A stretch of DNA of 64,000 bases, taken from NCBI RefSeq assembly GCF_000429225.1, contig NZ_AUBL01000002.1:5280-69279 (forward strand), given 5' to 3'. Positions 52,842-61,233 of this stretch are shown piece after piece. The translations under genes were made by a program, and so were the position numbers. How positions within the stretch are numbered: the first letter of the stretch is position 1; the number at the start of each line of letters is the position of its first letter. This DNA is from Actinomyces dentalis DSM 19115. Lineage in GTDB: Bacteria > Actinomycetota > Actinomycetes > Actinomycetales > Actinomycetaceae. The notes under the pieces were generated by a model that searched no databases, was not told where the DNA came from, and saw only the letters and a list, made by a program, of their open reading frames with translations.

Positions 52842-54007
52842 GACGGCGCGATCCCGGCCCGGCGCCCGCTGGGGCGGTCGCTGCGCGGCCCGGAGGCGGC
52901 CAGCTCGCGGCACAGCGCCTCGTAGCGGTCGGCGACCTCGTCCCAGTCGTACAGGGCGGCCCGCTCGCGCGAGAGCTCCCCGCGCGCCGCCTGGGCCGCC
53001 GGGTCGGCCTCGGCGGAGGCGACCAGGCGGGCCACGTCGTCGGCCCCCGTCCAGTAGCGGCCGGCGTCGCCCAGGACCTCCCGGTTGAAGGAGACGTCGA
53101 AGGCGTCGACGGCGGCCCCCGCGCCGATGGCCCGCAGGAGGGAGGGGTTCGTGCCGCCCACGGAGTGGCCGTGGTAGTAGACCAGGGCCCCGGCGTAGAG
53201 CTGGTCGAGCAGCTCCTGGTCCCAGATGCCCCCCGGCAGGCGGACGCGCTCGTCGGCCAGGGAGGCGATGCGCTCGGTGTAGGCGTCGGAGTAGGGGGCG
53301 GAGCCGACGACGACCAGCGGGAGGACGGCGTCGGAGCGCACGTAGCCCTCGACGACGACGTCGACGTGGTTCTCCGGCTCGAAGCGGGCCACGAGAAGGT
53401 GGAAGCCCCCGGGGCGCAGGTCCATTTCGCCCAGGCGCTCGGAGCCCGCCCGGGTCAGCGGGGCGCCGTAGGCGATGAGGGCGGTGGGCGCCCCGAACTC
53501 CTCGGCGTAGTAGTCGGCGATGCCCTGGGCGTCGGCGATGATGGCGTCGGACAGGCGCACGGCGGCGGCCTCGGCGGCCCGGTAGTAGCGCCGCCCCGCC
53601 GGCCCCCACTTGCCGCGGCGCCACTCCAGGCCGTCCACGTGGGTGGCCACCGGGATCCGCGCCGCGCGCAGGGCGGGCAGGAAGGGCGCGTTGGCGGCGT
53701 TGAAGACGATGGCGACGTCGGGGTGGACGCGGCGCAGGAGGTGGCCCACGGACAGGGCCGTGTGGGACAGCGTCTCCAGGGAGCGGCGCTTGAGGGCCGG
53801 CAGCTCGACCACCCGCATGCCCAGGTGGCGCGGCGGCAGGGGCGCGGAGGGGTCGGGGTTGCGCGAGTAGACGAGGACCTTGTGCCCGCGCGCGGCCAGG
53901 CGCCGGCCCACCTCCTCGACGGCCGTCTCGAAGCCCCCGTAGTGAGCGGGCACACCCCGTGTGCCAAGCATCACAATTCTCAGTCGAGAGGGGTCGGGCG
54001 GGGTCAT
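52838..54007 (-). CDS. DUF1972-type glycosyltransferase (rhamnosyltransferase-like)
   Basis: This 389-residue GT-B enzyme has the DUF1972 N-terminus typical of WchF/WsaF-like rhamnosyltransferases (IVMLGTRGVPAHYGGFETAVEEVG), THVDGLEWRRGKWG and the family-4 C-terminal part (GGIWDQELLDQLYAGALVYYHGHSVGGTNPSLLRA). GGAGG sits 6 nt before ATG 54007, clearly marking the start. It often adds the second sugar of repeat units. It is co-transcribed with the following glycosyltransferase and divergent from the large secreted protein. Confidence 0.92.
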   Translation of the reverse strand: MTPPDPSRLRIVMLGTRGVPAHYGGFETAVEEVGRRLAARGHKVLVYSRNPDPSAPLPPRHLGMRVVELPALKRRSLETLSHTALSVGHLLRRVHPDVAIVFNAANAPFLPALRAARIPVATHVDGLEWRRGKWGPAGRRYYRAAEAAAVRLSDAIIADAQGIADYYAEEFGAPTALIAYGAPLTRAGSERLGEMDLRPGGFHLLVARFEPENHVDVVVEGYVRSDAVLPLVVVGSAPYSDAYTERIASLADERVRLPGGIWDQELLDQLYAGALVYYHGHSVGGTNPSLLRAIGAGAAVDAFDVSFNREVLGDAGRYWTGADDVARLVASAEADPAAQAARGELSRERAALYDWDEVADRYEALCRELAASGPRSDRPSGRRAGIAPS

Positions 54008-54176
54008 AAGCAGCCTCCTGCATGGGAAAGACGGGCTAAGAATGGGGATTCGAGCGGAGCGATCCTCACCCGATAGTATGTATCCCATCCGCCCATCGTA
54101 TGAATGCCCTCCGTCGGATGGCGCATACTCGGACCATTCACCCACCCCTCACCTCCCTACCCCGTCTGGAGAGCAC
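54008..54176. promoter_or_regulatory. Divergent promoter region between glycosyltransferases and secreted protein
   Basis: This 169-nt region is locally AT-rich. TAGTAT (54074-54079), CGTATGAAT and CATACT (54125-54130) are candidate -10 elements. ACCCGATA (54068-54075) also occurs at 50793-50800 in the other divergent promoter of the locus. I cannot assign start sites. Confidence 0.3.
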
Positions 54177-56522
54177 GTGAAGCCGTCACGTCGTCGCCGC
54201 GGACTCCTGTCCGCGATCGCAGTCCTTCCCCTCATCGCGATGGCCTGGCTCGGCGCCGCCCCCGCGGCCGCCGACCCCGCCCCCGCCCCCGCACCCGCGG
54301 ACGCCGCCCCCGCGGCCCCCGCGCGCCCCGCCACCTCCTACTCCGCGGACCCGCTGCCCACGGCCCAGATCAACGGCGTCGTGTGGGACCAGCTCGTCGT
54401 CGGCGACGTGGTGTACGCCACCGGCCAGTTCACCCAGGCCCGCCCCGCGGGCGCGGCCGCCGGCCAGCAGGAGACGCCCCGCTCCAACATCCTGGCCTAC
54501 ACCCTGAGCACCGGCGAGCTCATCGAGGGCTTCGCCCCCGCCCTCAACGGCCCCGGCCGCGCCCTGGCCCTGTCCGACGACGGGCGCACCCTCTACGTCG
54601 CGGGCGCCTTCAACAAGGTCGACGGCAAGTGGCACAACAACCTCGCCGCCTTCGACCTGAGCAACGGCGGCGCGCTCATCGACTCCTTCAAGCCCGTCTT
54701 CAACACCACCGTGTCCACCATCGACGTCGTGGGCAGCACCGTGTACGCGGGCGGCTACTTCAAGAGCGTCAACGGCCAGCCCCGCCTGGGCCTGGCCGCC
54801 GTCGACGCCTCCACCGGGGCCACCCTGGACTGGACCGCCTCCATCAGCGGGGTCAACGCGCAGGTCTACGGCCTGCGCGTGTCGCCCGACGGCACCAAGG
54901 TCGTCGTCGGCGGCTCCTTCCAGGCCATCAACGGCTCCTCCAACCCGGGCTACGGCCTGGCCCTGCTCGACGCCAACACCGCCCAGATCCTGCCCACCCC
55001 GGTCAACTCCCAGATCCGCAACGCCGGGCGGTACGGCGCCATCTACGACGTCGCCGTCGACGACAACGGCTTCTACGGGACCGGCTACTCCATGTCCATC
55101 AGCGAGGCCAATATCGAGGGCGCCTTCAAGGCCGACTGGAACGGCCAGCTCATCTGGCTCGAGCCGTGCCACGGCGACACCTACTCCGTCTACCCCACCG
55201 CCTCCGAGGTCTACGTCACCAACCACGCCCACTCCTGCCAGACCATCGGCGGCTTCGCCGACACCAGGCTCCCCTCGGGCCACCTGGACTACAAGGCCGG
55301 CCTGGCCCTGACCAACTCGCCCGACGTCACCATCGGCACCCAGGGCACCGACGGCTACTACGACTGGTCGGGCTACAAGAGCCCCGACATCCTCGACTGG
55401 TACCCCAACCTGGGCCTGGGCACCTTCACCGGCCAGTACCAGGCCGCCTGGGACGTGACCGCCACCCAGGACTACCTACTGCTCGCCGGTGAGTTCATCA
55501 GCGCCGACGGCAAGCCCCAGCAGGGCCTGGTGCGCTACCCGCGCCGCGGCGCCACCGCCACCCACGCGCCCGAGGGCACCGGGGCCGACCTGGGCGCCAC
55601 GATCAAGGCCGACGGGCCGGGCACGGTCACCGCCTCCTTCAACCCCACCTGGGACCGCGACGACTCGACCCTGACCTACAGCCTCTACCGCGACGCCGAG
55701 ACCAAGCCGGCCGCCTCCACCGACGTGTCCGACCGCTACTGGAGCCGCAGCCCGCACACCGTCCAGGACGCCAAGGCCCCCGGCGGCGAGCACAGCTACC
55801 GGCTCGTCGTCAGCGACGCGGGCGGCAACACGATCTCCACCGACCCGGTGACGCTCACCGTGGAGCCGGGCCCCGACGCCCCCGCGGCCGTCCAGGCCTC
55901 CGACGCCTTCGACCGCACCGTGCAGAACGGCTGGGGCAGCGCCGACAAGGGCGGCGCCTGGACCACCACCGACGGGGCCCCGGTCTCCGTCGCCGACGGC
56001 GCCGGCATCGTGCCCCTCGACCACGTCGGCTGGACGACCGCGGCCACGCTCAAGGACTTCTCCGCCCCGCAGGCGCAGGTCTCCACGACCTTCACCCTGA
56101 GCGAGACGCCCAGCGAGCGCGGCGTCTACACCACCGTCATCCCCCGCCGCACCGACTCGGGCTACTACGGGGTCAAGATCGTCGCCGACAAATCGGGGGT
56201 CACCGCCTTCCTCATCGCCGTCGACGGCAAGACCGAGACCAACCTGACCAGCACCCGCCTCCCCGACAGCTGGAGCGCGGGCACCCCGATCCACGTCACC
56301 GTCTCCGCCACCGGCTCGGGCACCACGAGCCTGAGCGCCACGGTGTGGACCGGCGACGGGGCGGCCCCGCAGACCCCGACGGTCACCGCCGAGGACTCCA
56401 CCGCCTCCCTCCAGGGCAACGGCTCGGTCGGCCTCCAGTCCTACCTGTCCACGTCCTCGACCTCGGTGACCGGCCAGCTGCGGGTCGACGAGTTCAACGC
56501 CACCAGCGACTTGGCCAAGTGA
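54177..56522 (+). CDS. Large secreted beta-propeller / FN3 / lectin-like protein
   Basis: This 781-residue exported protein has an Arg-rich signal peptide (about 1-33; LLSAIAVLPLIAMAWLGAAPAAA). A beta-propeller-like region covers residues about 55-440, with repeats of LAAFDLSNGG, LAAVDASTGA and LALLDANT type. An FN3-like domain follows (about 470-560), and the C-terminal jelly-roll or LamG-like domain is at about 575-775 (DAFDRTVQNGWGSADKGGAW, then GYYGVKIVADKSG). It has no membrane anchor or sortase motif. Its position inside the polysaccharide locus suggests it binds or organises the polymer outside the cell, which is inference. GTG 54177 follows GGAG by 5 nt. Confidence 0.85.
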   Translation: MKPSRRRRGLLSAIAVLPLIAMAWLGAAPAAADPAPAPAPADAAPAAPARPATSYSADPLPTAQINGVVWDQLVVGDVVYATGQFTQARPAGAAAGQQETPRSNILAYTLSTGELIEGFAPALNGPGRALALSDDGRTLYVAGAFNKVDGKWHNNLAAFDLSNGGALIDSFKPVFNTTVSTIDVVGSTVYAGGYFKSVNGQPRLGLAAVDASTGATLDWTASISGVNAQVYGLRVSPDGTKVVVGGSFQAINGSSNPGYGLALLDANTAQILPTPVNSQIRNAGRYGAIYDVAVDDNGFYGTGYSMSISEANIEGAFKADWNGQLIWLEPCHGDTYSVYPTASEVYVTNHAHSCQTIGGFADTRLPSGHLDYKAGLALTNSPDVTIGTQGTDGYYDWSGYKSPDILDWYPNLGLGTFTGQYQAAWDVTATQDYLLLAGEFISADGKPQQGLVRYPRRGATATHAPEGTGADLGATIKADGPGTVTASFNPTWDRDDSTLTYSLYRDAETKPAASTDVSDRYWSRSPHTVQDAKAPGGEHSYRLVVSDAGGNTISTDPVTLTVEPGPDAPAAVQASDAFDRTVQNGWGSADKGGAWTTTDGAPVSVADGAGIVPLDHVGWTTAATLKDFSAPQAQVSTTFTLSETPSERGVYTTVIPRRTDSGYYGVKIVADKSGVTAFLIAVDGKTETNLTSTRLPDSWSAGTPIHVTVSATGSGTTSLSATVWTGDGAAPQTPTVTAEDSTASLQGNGSVGLQSYLSTSSTSVTGQLRVDEFNATSDLAK

Positions 56523-56532
56523 GGATCGGACG

Positions 56533-57207
56533 ATGAGCCCCACCCGGTTCCGACGCGGCTGTGCCGCCGTCCTCCTGGCCGCCTCCCTGGCCCTCCTGGG
56601 CGCCTGCAGCAGCAGCGGCCACGGGGGCGGGGCGTCCGGGGCGTCCGCCGGCTCGACGGCGTCGACGGCGGCCTCCGCCGCCGCGAGATCGTCCTCGGCC
56701 CCGGGGGGCGCGCCCTCCGCCGCGGCCCCGGGGACCGCGCCCTCCGGGGCGCCGTCCGGCGGCTCCGCCGCCCCGACCCCGGACGGGCAGCCGGGCGAGC
56801 CCGGCTACACCCAGCCCGAGGCCGACCCGGTCCCCCTGGAGTCGCCGGCCAGCGTGGCCGACGCCCAGGTCAAGCTCGCGGTCGAGGCGGTCAATGTCGA
56901 GGCGACCGTGCCCGGCGAGGTCTCCGGCCCCGCCGTGCGCGTGAAGGTCACCGCCACCGCCGGCTCGGCGGCCCTCGACCTGTCGGGGGCGAGCGTGACC
57001 GCCACCTACGGGCAGGACTCCACCCCGGCCGTCATGCTCACCAGCGACCAGCAGAGCCAGACCCTGCCCGACTCGGTGGCGGCCGGGAGCGAGGCGACCG
57101 GCGTCTACGACTTCGCCATCCCAGAGGGGTCCCGCGACCAGGTCGTCGTGCGGGTCTACCTCAACTCGCAGGAGCCCGCCGCCGTCTTCAGCGGGGCGGT
57201 GTCCTGA
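56533..57207 (+). CDS. Putative lipoprotein
   Basis: This 224-residue protein has a lipobox: LLAASLALLGAC places the lipidated Cys at residue 25. About 65 residues of Ser/Gly/Ala/Pro linker follow, then a compact beta domain (about 100-224; VKLAVEAVNVEATVPGEVSGPAVRVKVTA, then YDFAIPEGSRDQVVVRVYL). The latter resembles DUF4352-like or BsuPI-like immunoglobulin folds, but I cannot name it firmly. It lies 10 nt after the large secreted protein gene with a shared GAGGA ribosome site, so the two are probably co-transcribed. Confidence 0.85.
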   Translation: MSPTRFRRGCAAVLLAASLALLGACSSSGHGGGASGASAGSTASTAASAAARSSSAPGGAPSAAAPGTAPSGAPSGGSAAPTPDGQPGEPGYTQPEADPVPLESPASVADAQVKLAVEAVNVEATVPGEVSGPAVRVKVTATAGSAALDLSGASVTATYGQDSTPAVMLTSDQQSQTLPDSVAAGSEATGVYDFAIPEGSRDQVVVRVYLNSQEPAAVFSGAVS

Positions 57208-57249
57208 CGGCGGACTCCGAAGGGGCGGTGGGCCCCTTCGGATCCGCCG
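57208..57249 (+). terminator. Long hairpin between lipoprotein and O-antigen-ligase-like genes
   Basis: The arms 57208-57225 and 57233-57249 pair over 17 bp with one bulged base, starting directly after the lipoprotein stop. There is no U-tract. It may terminate, attenuate or protect the upstream mRNA. The next gene starts about 50 nt later with its own AAGGAGG. Confidence 0.55.
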
Positions 57250-57297
57250 CGGGCCGGCAGCAGCGCGACGGCCGCGTCGGAAGGAGGGGAACGGACG

Positions 57298-59034
57298 ATG
57301 ACTCATCTGCTTCCCCTTCTCGCCGCCGCGGCCGTCGGCCTGTGCGGGGCCGCCGGCGTCGTGGTGACGGCGGCCCGCCGGCCCGCGGCGGGCGCCGCGG
57401 CCGTCTTCGGCGTCCTGGCCCTGGTGGGGGTGTGGGTCTGCCTGCCCGTCAACCCGTACGTGCCGCCCGTGGTCCTCGTGGGCGCGCTCGTGTGCCTCGG
57501 CCTGGCCCCGCGCTTCTCCTGGCGCATGACCGGGGGGGACGTGCTGGTGCACACCGCCTTCGCCCTGGTCGGCGTCGCCGCCCTGGGCGGGGCCTCGAGC
57601 ACGCAGGTCCTGGGCGAGCTCATCCTGGGCGCCTACCCCGCCTACATGATCGGGCGGATGCTCGTCGAGCGGATCGGCCTGGTCCGGGCCGCCGAGATCA
57701 TGACCTGCGTGTGGGCCGTCGCGGCGGTCCTGGGGCTCGTCGAGGCCGTCACCGGCTTCAACCCCTTCACGGCCATCCCCTTCCCCAGTCACCTGTACCA
57801 GGTGTGGGCCGTGTCCCAGGAGCGGGCCGGGATGGCGCGGGTCGAGGGCGCCTTCGGCCACTCCATCGCCTACGCCACGTCCATGGCCGCGGGCATCCCC
57901 TTCGCGGCGGTGACCCGGTGGCCGTCCTGGCTGCGGTGCTCGGCCATGGTGCTCCTGCTCGGCTCGACCCTGCCGAGCCTGTCGCGCACGGGCATGGTGT
58001 GCGCCCTCCTGGCGCTCGTGCTGTCGCTGACCCTGCTGCGCACCGATATCGGTCCCCGGTGGCGGGTGGGCACCCTCGCGGGGCTGGGGGCGGCGGGCGC
58101 CGTCGGCCTGTCCCGCCTGCTGGATGTGTTCGCGCGCGCCGGCCGGGAGCAGTCCGGCAGCGCCGAGTACCGCGGCACCATCCTCGTTCTGGTGAGCCGG
58201 CTGCGGTTCCTGGGGGCCTCGCCCGCGGCGGTCAACCGGGGCGGGACGACGAAGTGGGCCGGCTTCAACTCCATTGACAACGAGGTCCTGCTCGCCGCCC
58301 TGCGCTTCGGCTGGGCGCCGGTGGCCCTGTTCCTCGTCGGCCTGGCCGTGGTGGTGGGACGGGTCCTGGTGCGCCGCGGCAACGCCGCCCAGGTGGCGCT
58401 GACGGCCCTGACGCCCGCCTACGTGACAGTGGCCTTCATCACGCAGCTGGACAGCGTCGTGTGGATCGTCCTGGGCATGGCGGTGGCGGCCCAGGCGGCC
58501 TCGACCTCCGACGACGGGCGGAGCCTGACGGCCAAGGAGGCCGAGGAGCTGCGGGTCGCCAGGGTCGTGGCGGCCTTCGGCCGCCGGTTGGTGCCCGCGA
58601 CCCCGTCCCCGGCCTCGCCCGCGACCCCCTCCCCGTCCCCGGCGCCCGGTCCGGTTTCGCCCGCGGCCCCCGCCTCGCCCGCGGCCCCCGCGGCCCCCGA
58701 CCCGGTCCGCAGCCCCGCCGCGGCCCCGGCTCAGGCGACCGCGCGCCGTCGGGCGCCGTCCTACGCCCCGGCCCGGACGGCGCCGTCCCCCGCCATGGCC
58801 GGGACCCGGGCGGCCGCGCGCCGCCGAGCCGTCCCGGTCGTGCCGCAGGGTCCGCCCCGGAGCCGGCCTCCCCAGGGCCCGCCCCAGAGCCGTCCGCCGG
58901 TCGCGTCGCAGGACCCTCCCTCGGGTCCGCCGCAGGGTCCGCCCCGGAGCCGGCCTCCCCAGGGTCCGCCCCAGAGCCGTCCGCCGGTCGTGCCGCAGGG
59001 CCCGCCTCAGATCCGGCGGCGGGAACGGCAGTAG
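57298..59034 (+). CDS. O-antigen ligase / Wzy-like polymerase with repetitive Pro-rich tail
   Basis: The 578 residues begin with ten or more helices (residues about 1-410). RVEGAFGHSIAYATSMAAGIPF and STLPSLSRTGMVCALLALVLSL resemble the Wzy_C/O-antigen ligase core, so the protein probably polymerises or ligates the polysaccharide. The last ~150 residues are a disordered Pro/Ala tail ending in tandem QGPPRSRPPQGPPQSRPP units, encoded by a 62-bp direct repeat (58842-58903 and 58929-58990, one mismatch). AAGGAGG lies 10 nt before ATG 57298. Confidence 0.8.
   Translation: MTHLLPLLAAAAVGLCGAAGVVVTAARRPAAGAAAVFGVLALVGVWVCLPVNPYVPPVVLVGALVCLGLAPRFSWRMTGGDVLVHTAFALVGVAALGGASSTQVLGELILGAYPAYMIGRMLVERIGLVRAAEIMTCVWAVAAVLGLVEAVTGFNPFTAIPFPSHLYQVWAVSQERAGMARVEGAFGHSIAYATSMAAGIPFAAVTRWPSWLRCSAMVLLLGSTLPSLSRTGMVCALLALVLSLTLLRTDIGPRWRVGTLAGLGAAGAVGLSRLLDVFARAGREQSGSAEYRGTILVLVSRLRFLGASPAAVNRGGTTKWAGFNSIDNEVLLAALRFGWAPVALFLVGLAVVVGRVLVRRGNAAQVALTALTPAYVTVAFITQLDSVVWIVLGMAVAAQAASTSDDGRSLTAKEAEELRVARVVAAFGRRLVPATPSPASPATPSPSPAPGPVSPAAPASPAAPAAPDPVRSPAAAPAQATARRRAPSYAPARTAPSPAMAGTRAAARRRAVPVVPQGPPRSRPPQGPPQSRPPVASQDPPSGPPQGPPRSRPPQGPPQSRPPVVPQGPPQIRRRERQ
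58842..58990 (+). repeat. 62-bp direct repeat inside the ligase gene
   Basis: 58842-58903 and 58929-58990 are identical except for one base, with an 87-bp period. They encode the repeated PQGPPRSRPPQGPPQSRPPV segment. The repeat is likely to vary in copy number between strains. Confidence 0.85.
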
Positions 59035-59044
59035 GGGCCAGCCC

Positions 59045-60040
59045 TCAGGGGATGGGCGTGTCCGGCCCCGGCAGCTCGCCGCGCGCGCAGCGGCGCATCA
59101 GGCGCAGGCCGTCGCGCGTGCCCGCCCAGGCGGCCCGCAGGCTGGAGCGCGAGCGCAGCAGCTGGCGCCGCCCCCCGCGCAGGACGATCGCGCGGGCGGC
59201 GGCGGGCGCCGTCGCGGCCCACCGGCGCCGGGCGGCGGCGTCGAGGTGCAGGGCGGCGTAGAGCAGGCGGTTGCGGATGTTGTAGTAGTAGTAGGCGTCC
59301 GACTTGGCCGGGCCCGCATCCGCGTCCCCGTCGCGCTGCGTGCCGCCCTCGTCGTGGACGGCCACGGCCTCGCGGGCCAGCACGAGCGCCCCGCCGGAGC
59401 TCACCACCCGCCGGGAGAAGTCGACGTCCTCCCAGTAGAGGAAGTAGCGCTCGTCGAAGCCGCCGACGGCCTCGAACAGCCGGGTCGACAGGGCCAGGCA
59501 GGCCCCCGAGAGCCACGGGTGGGTGCCGCCGGGCGGAATCGGCCTGGTTGAGCGCGGGGAGCGCATGGACCCGTCGGCCAGGCAGACGACGGCCCGGTCG
59601 GCCACGACCCGCCCCTCGGAGTCGGTGAGCACGGGGGCCACGAGCGAGCGCGGCTCGCGCTCGGCGCGCGCCAGCAGGCTCAGGACGGCCTTGCGGTCCA
59701 GGACGGCGTCGGGGTTGAGCAGCAGGAGCAGCCGGGCGCCGTCGGCCGCCGCCCGGGCCCGGGCCAGGTTCATGCCGCCGCCGAAGCCCGTGTTCCCCTC
59801 CGGCTCGACCAGCGTCCAGCCGTGCTCGGCGCACAGGTCCCGGGTCCGCAGGCGGGTCTCCTCGGTGGAGTAATTGTCGACGACGACGACGCCCGCCTCG
59901 GGCGCCGCCCGCGCCACGCGGGTCAGGTTGCGCTCCAGGAGCTCGGGCGAGCCGTAGCTGACGACGAGGATCGCGGCGCGCGCGAGCAGGCGGGCGGCGT
60001 CGTCGCCCGCCGGTCCGCTGACGCGGGGCGTGGGGCCCAT
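59045..60040 (-). CDS. Glycosyltransferase family 2, rhamnosyltransferase-like
   Basis: This 331-residue GT-A enzyme has the order ILVVSYGSPELLERNL, VVVVDNYSTEETR, EGNTGFGGGMNLARA, LLLLNPDAVLD and GGFDERYFLYWEDVDFSRRV, the pattern of RfbF/WbbL-like transferases. It is cytoplasmic and probably membrane-associated through its basic C-terminus. AAAGGA lies about 9 nt before ATG 60040. It is convergent with the ligase gene (10-nt gap) and divergent from the next two family 2 genes. Confidence 0.92.
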   Translation of the reverse strand: MGPTPRVSGPAGDDAARLLARAAILVVSYGSPELLERNLTRVARAAPEAGVVVVDNYSTEETRLRTRDLCAEHGWTLVEPEGNTGFGGGMNLARARAAADGARLLLLLNPDAVLDRKAVLSLLARAEREPRSLVAPVLTDSEGRVVADRAVVCLADGSMRSPRSTRPIPPGGTHPWLSGACLALSTRLFEAVGGFDERYFLYWEDVDFSRRVVSSGGALVLAREAVAVHDEGGTQRDGDADAGPAKSDAYYYYNIRNRLLYAALHLDAAARRRWAATAPAAARAIVLRGGRRQLLRSRSSLRAAWAGTRDGLRLMRRCARGELPGPDTPIP

Positions 60041-60141
60041 GGTGGCGTCCTTTCTTCCGACGGGCCGGTTGCGCGGGGCCCGGAGCCCTGATAGTACCGT
60101 CGCGCACGCGCAAGCACAGGAAGACGGCCAGGAGGCGACCG

Positions 60142-61233
60142 GTGGACACTCAACGGGATCCCGCGACCGGCAACGGACCCGACGGCGCCGGGACCGCGCC
60201 CGGCCCCGAGCGGCCCCGCCTGACCGTCGCGGTCCTGACCTACCTGCGCAACGCCTACCTGGCCGAGCTGCTGCCCGCGCTGGTCGAGCAGGCGGGGTCG
60301 GTGGCCGGGCGGGCGCGGGTGCGCATCCTCGTCGTCGACAACGACCCGGCCGGCGGCGCCGAGCGGACCGCGAGGGCCGTGCGCCCCGCCGGTGCGGACT
60401 CTGACGGCGCCGGGCCCGCGCCCGGCGCCGAGCCCGAGGTCGTCTACGTCCACGAGCCCGAGCCCGGCATCGTCGCGGGCCGCAACCGCGCCCTGGACGA
60501 GTCCGGCCGCGAGCGCCTGCTCGTCTTCATCGACGACGACGAGCTCCCGCGCCCCGGCTGGCTCGCCGCCCTGCTCGACGCCCGCGAGCGCCACGGCTGC
60601 GCGGCGGTCACCGGGCCGACCCCGCCCGTCTTCGAGACGGCCCCCGACCCGTGGGTGGCCGCCTGCGGCGCCTTCGACTCCTGGGAGGCGGCCGACGGCG
60701 CGCGCGTGCGCAGCGCCGACACCGGCAACCTGCTGCTGGACCTGGGGCGCGTGCGGGCCCTGGACCTGCGCTTCGACCCCCGCTACGGGCTCACCGGCGG
60801 GGAGGACTCCCTGTTCACCCGGCGCCTGACCCTGGCGGGGGAGGAGATCCGCTTCGCCGCGGGCGCCGTCGTCGACAAGCGCGTGCCCGCGCAGCGGGCC
60901 CGGCGGGACTGGGTGCTGCGCCGCGCCCACCGCTCCGGCTCCACCTGGGCGCGGGTCCGCATCGACACCGCCGATCGCGCCCGCACGGCCCTGCGCCTGG
61001 GCTACGCCGTCAAGGGCCTGGCCCGGGCCGGGCGCGAGGGGGTGCTGGCCCTGCTCGCCCGGGCGGGCGGCGACGTCGCCTCCCGGGCGGTCCACGAGGT
61101 CGGCGCCCGCGGCGGCCTGGGCATGGTGGTCGGGGCCCTGGGCGGGAACGTGGCCGAGTACGGCCGGTCGGGCGGGTCGGGCCGATCGGGCGGGTCGGCC
61201 GCTCCGGGCGCGCCCCGGAAGGGGGCGTCGTGA
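60142..61233 (+). CDS. Glycosyltransferase family 2 (ExoM-like), first of a tandem pair
   Basis: This 363-residue GT-A enzyme has LTVAVLTYLRNAYLAELLPALVEQ, ILVVDNDPAGGAE, EPGIVAGRNRALDESG, LLVFIDDDELPRPGWL (the DDD metal and sugar-nucleotide motif) and GLTGGEDSLFTRRLTLAG. The last ~100 residues are helical and basic with a Gly/Ser-rich tail. GTG 60142 follows GGAGG by 6 nt. The stop overlaps the next, paralogous gene by 4 nt. Confidence 0.9.
   Translation: MDTQRDPATGNGPDGAGTAPGPERPRLTVAVLTYLRNAYLAELLPALVEQAGSVAGRARVRILVVDNDPAGGAERTARAVRPAGADSDGAGPAPGAEPEVVYVHEPEPGIVAGRNRALDESGRERLLVFIDDDELPRPGWLAALLDARERHGCAAVTGPTPPVFETAPDPWVAACGAFDSWEAADGARVRSADTGNLLLDLGRVRALDLRFDPRYGLTGGEDSLFTRRLTLAGEEIRFAAGAVVDKRVPAQRARRDWVLRRAHRSGSTWARVRIDTADRARTALRLGYAVKGLARAGREGVLALLARAGGDVASRAVHEVGARGGLGMVVGALGGNVAEYGRSGGSGRSGGSAAPGAPRKGAS

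Noticed and set aside
52838-54145. Upstream start for the DUF1972 glycosyltransferase
   Set aside because: GGAGG 6 nt before ATG 54007 and the family N-terminus right after it fix the start. The extension covers the promoter region.
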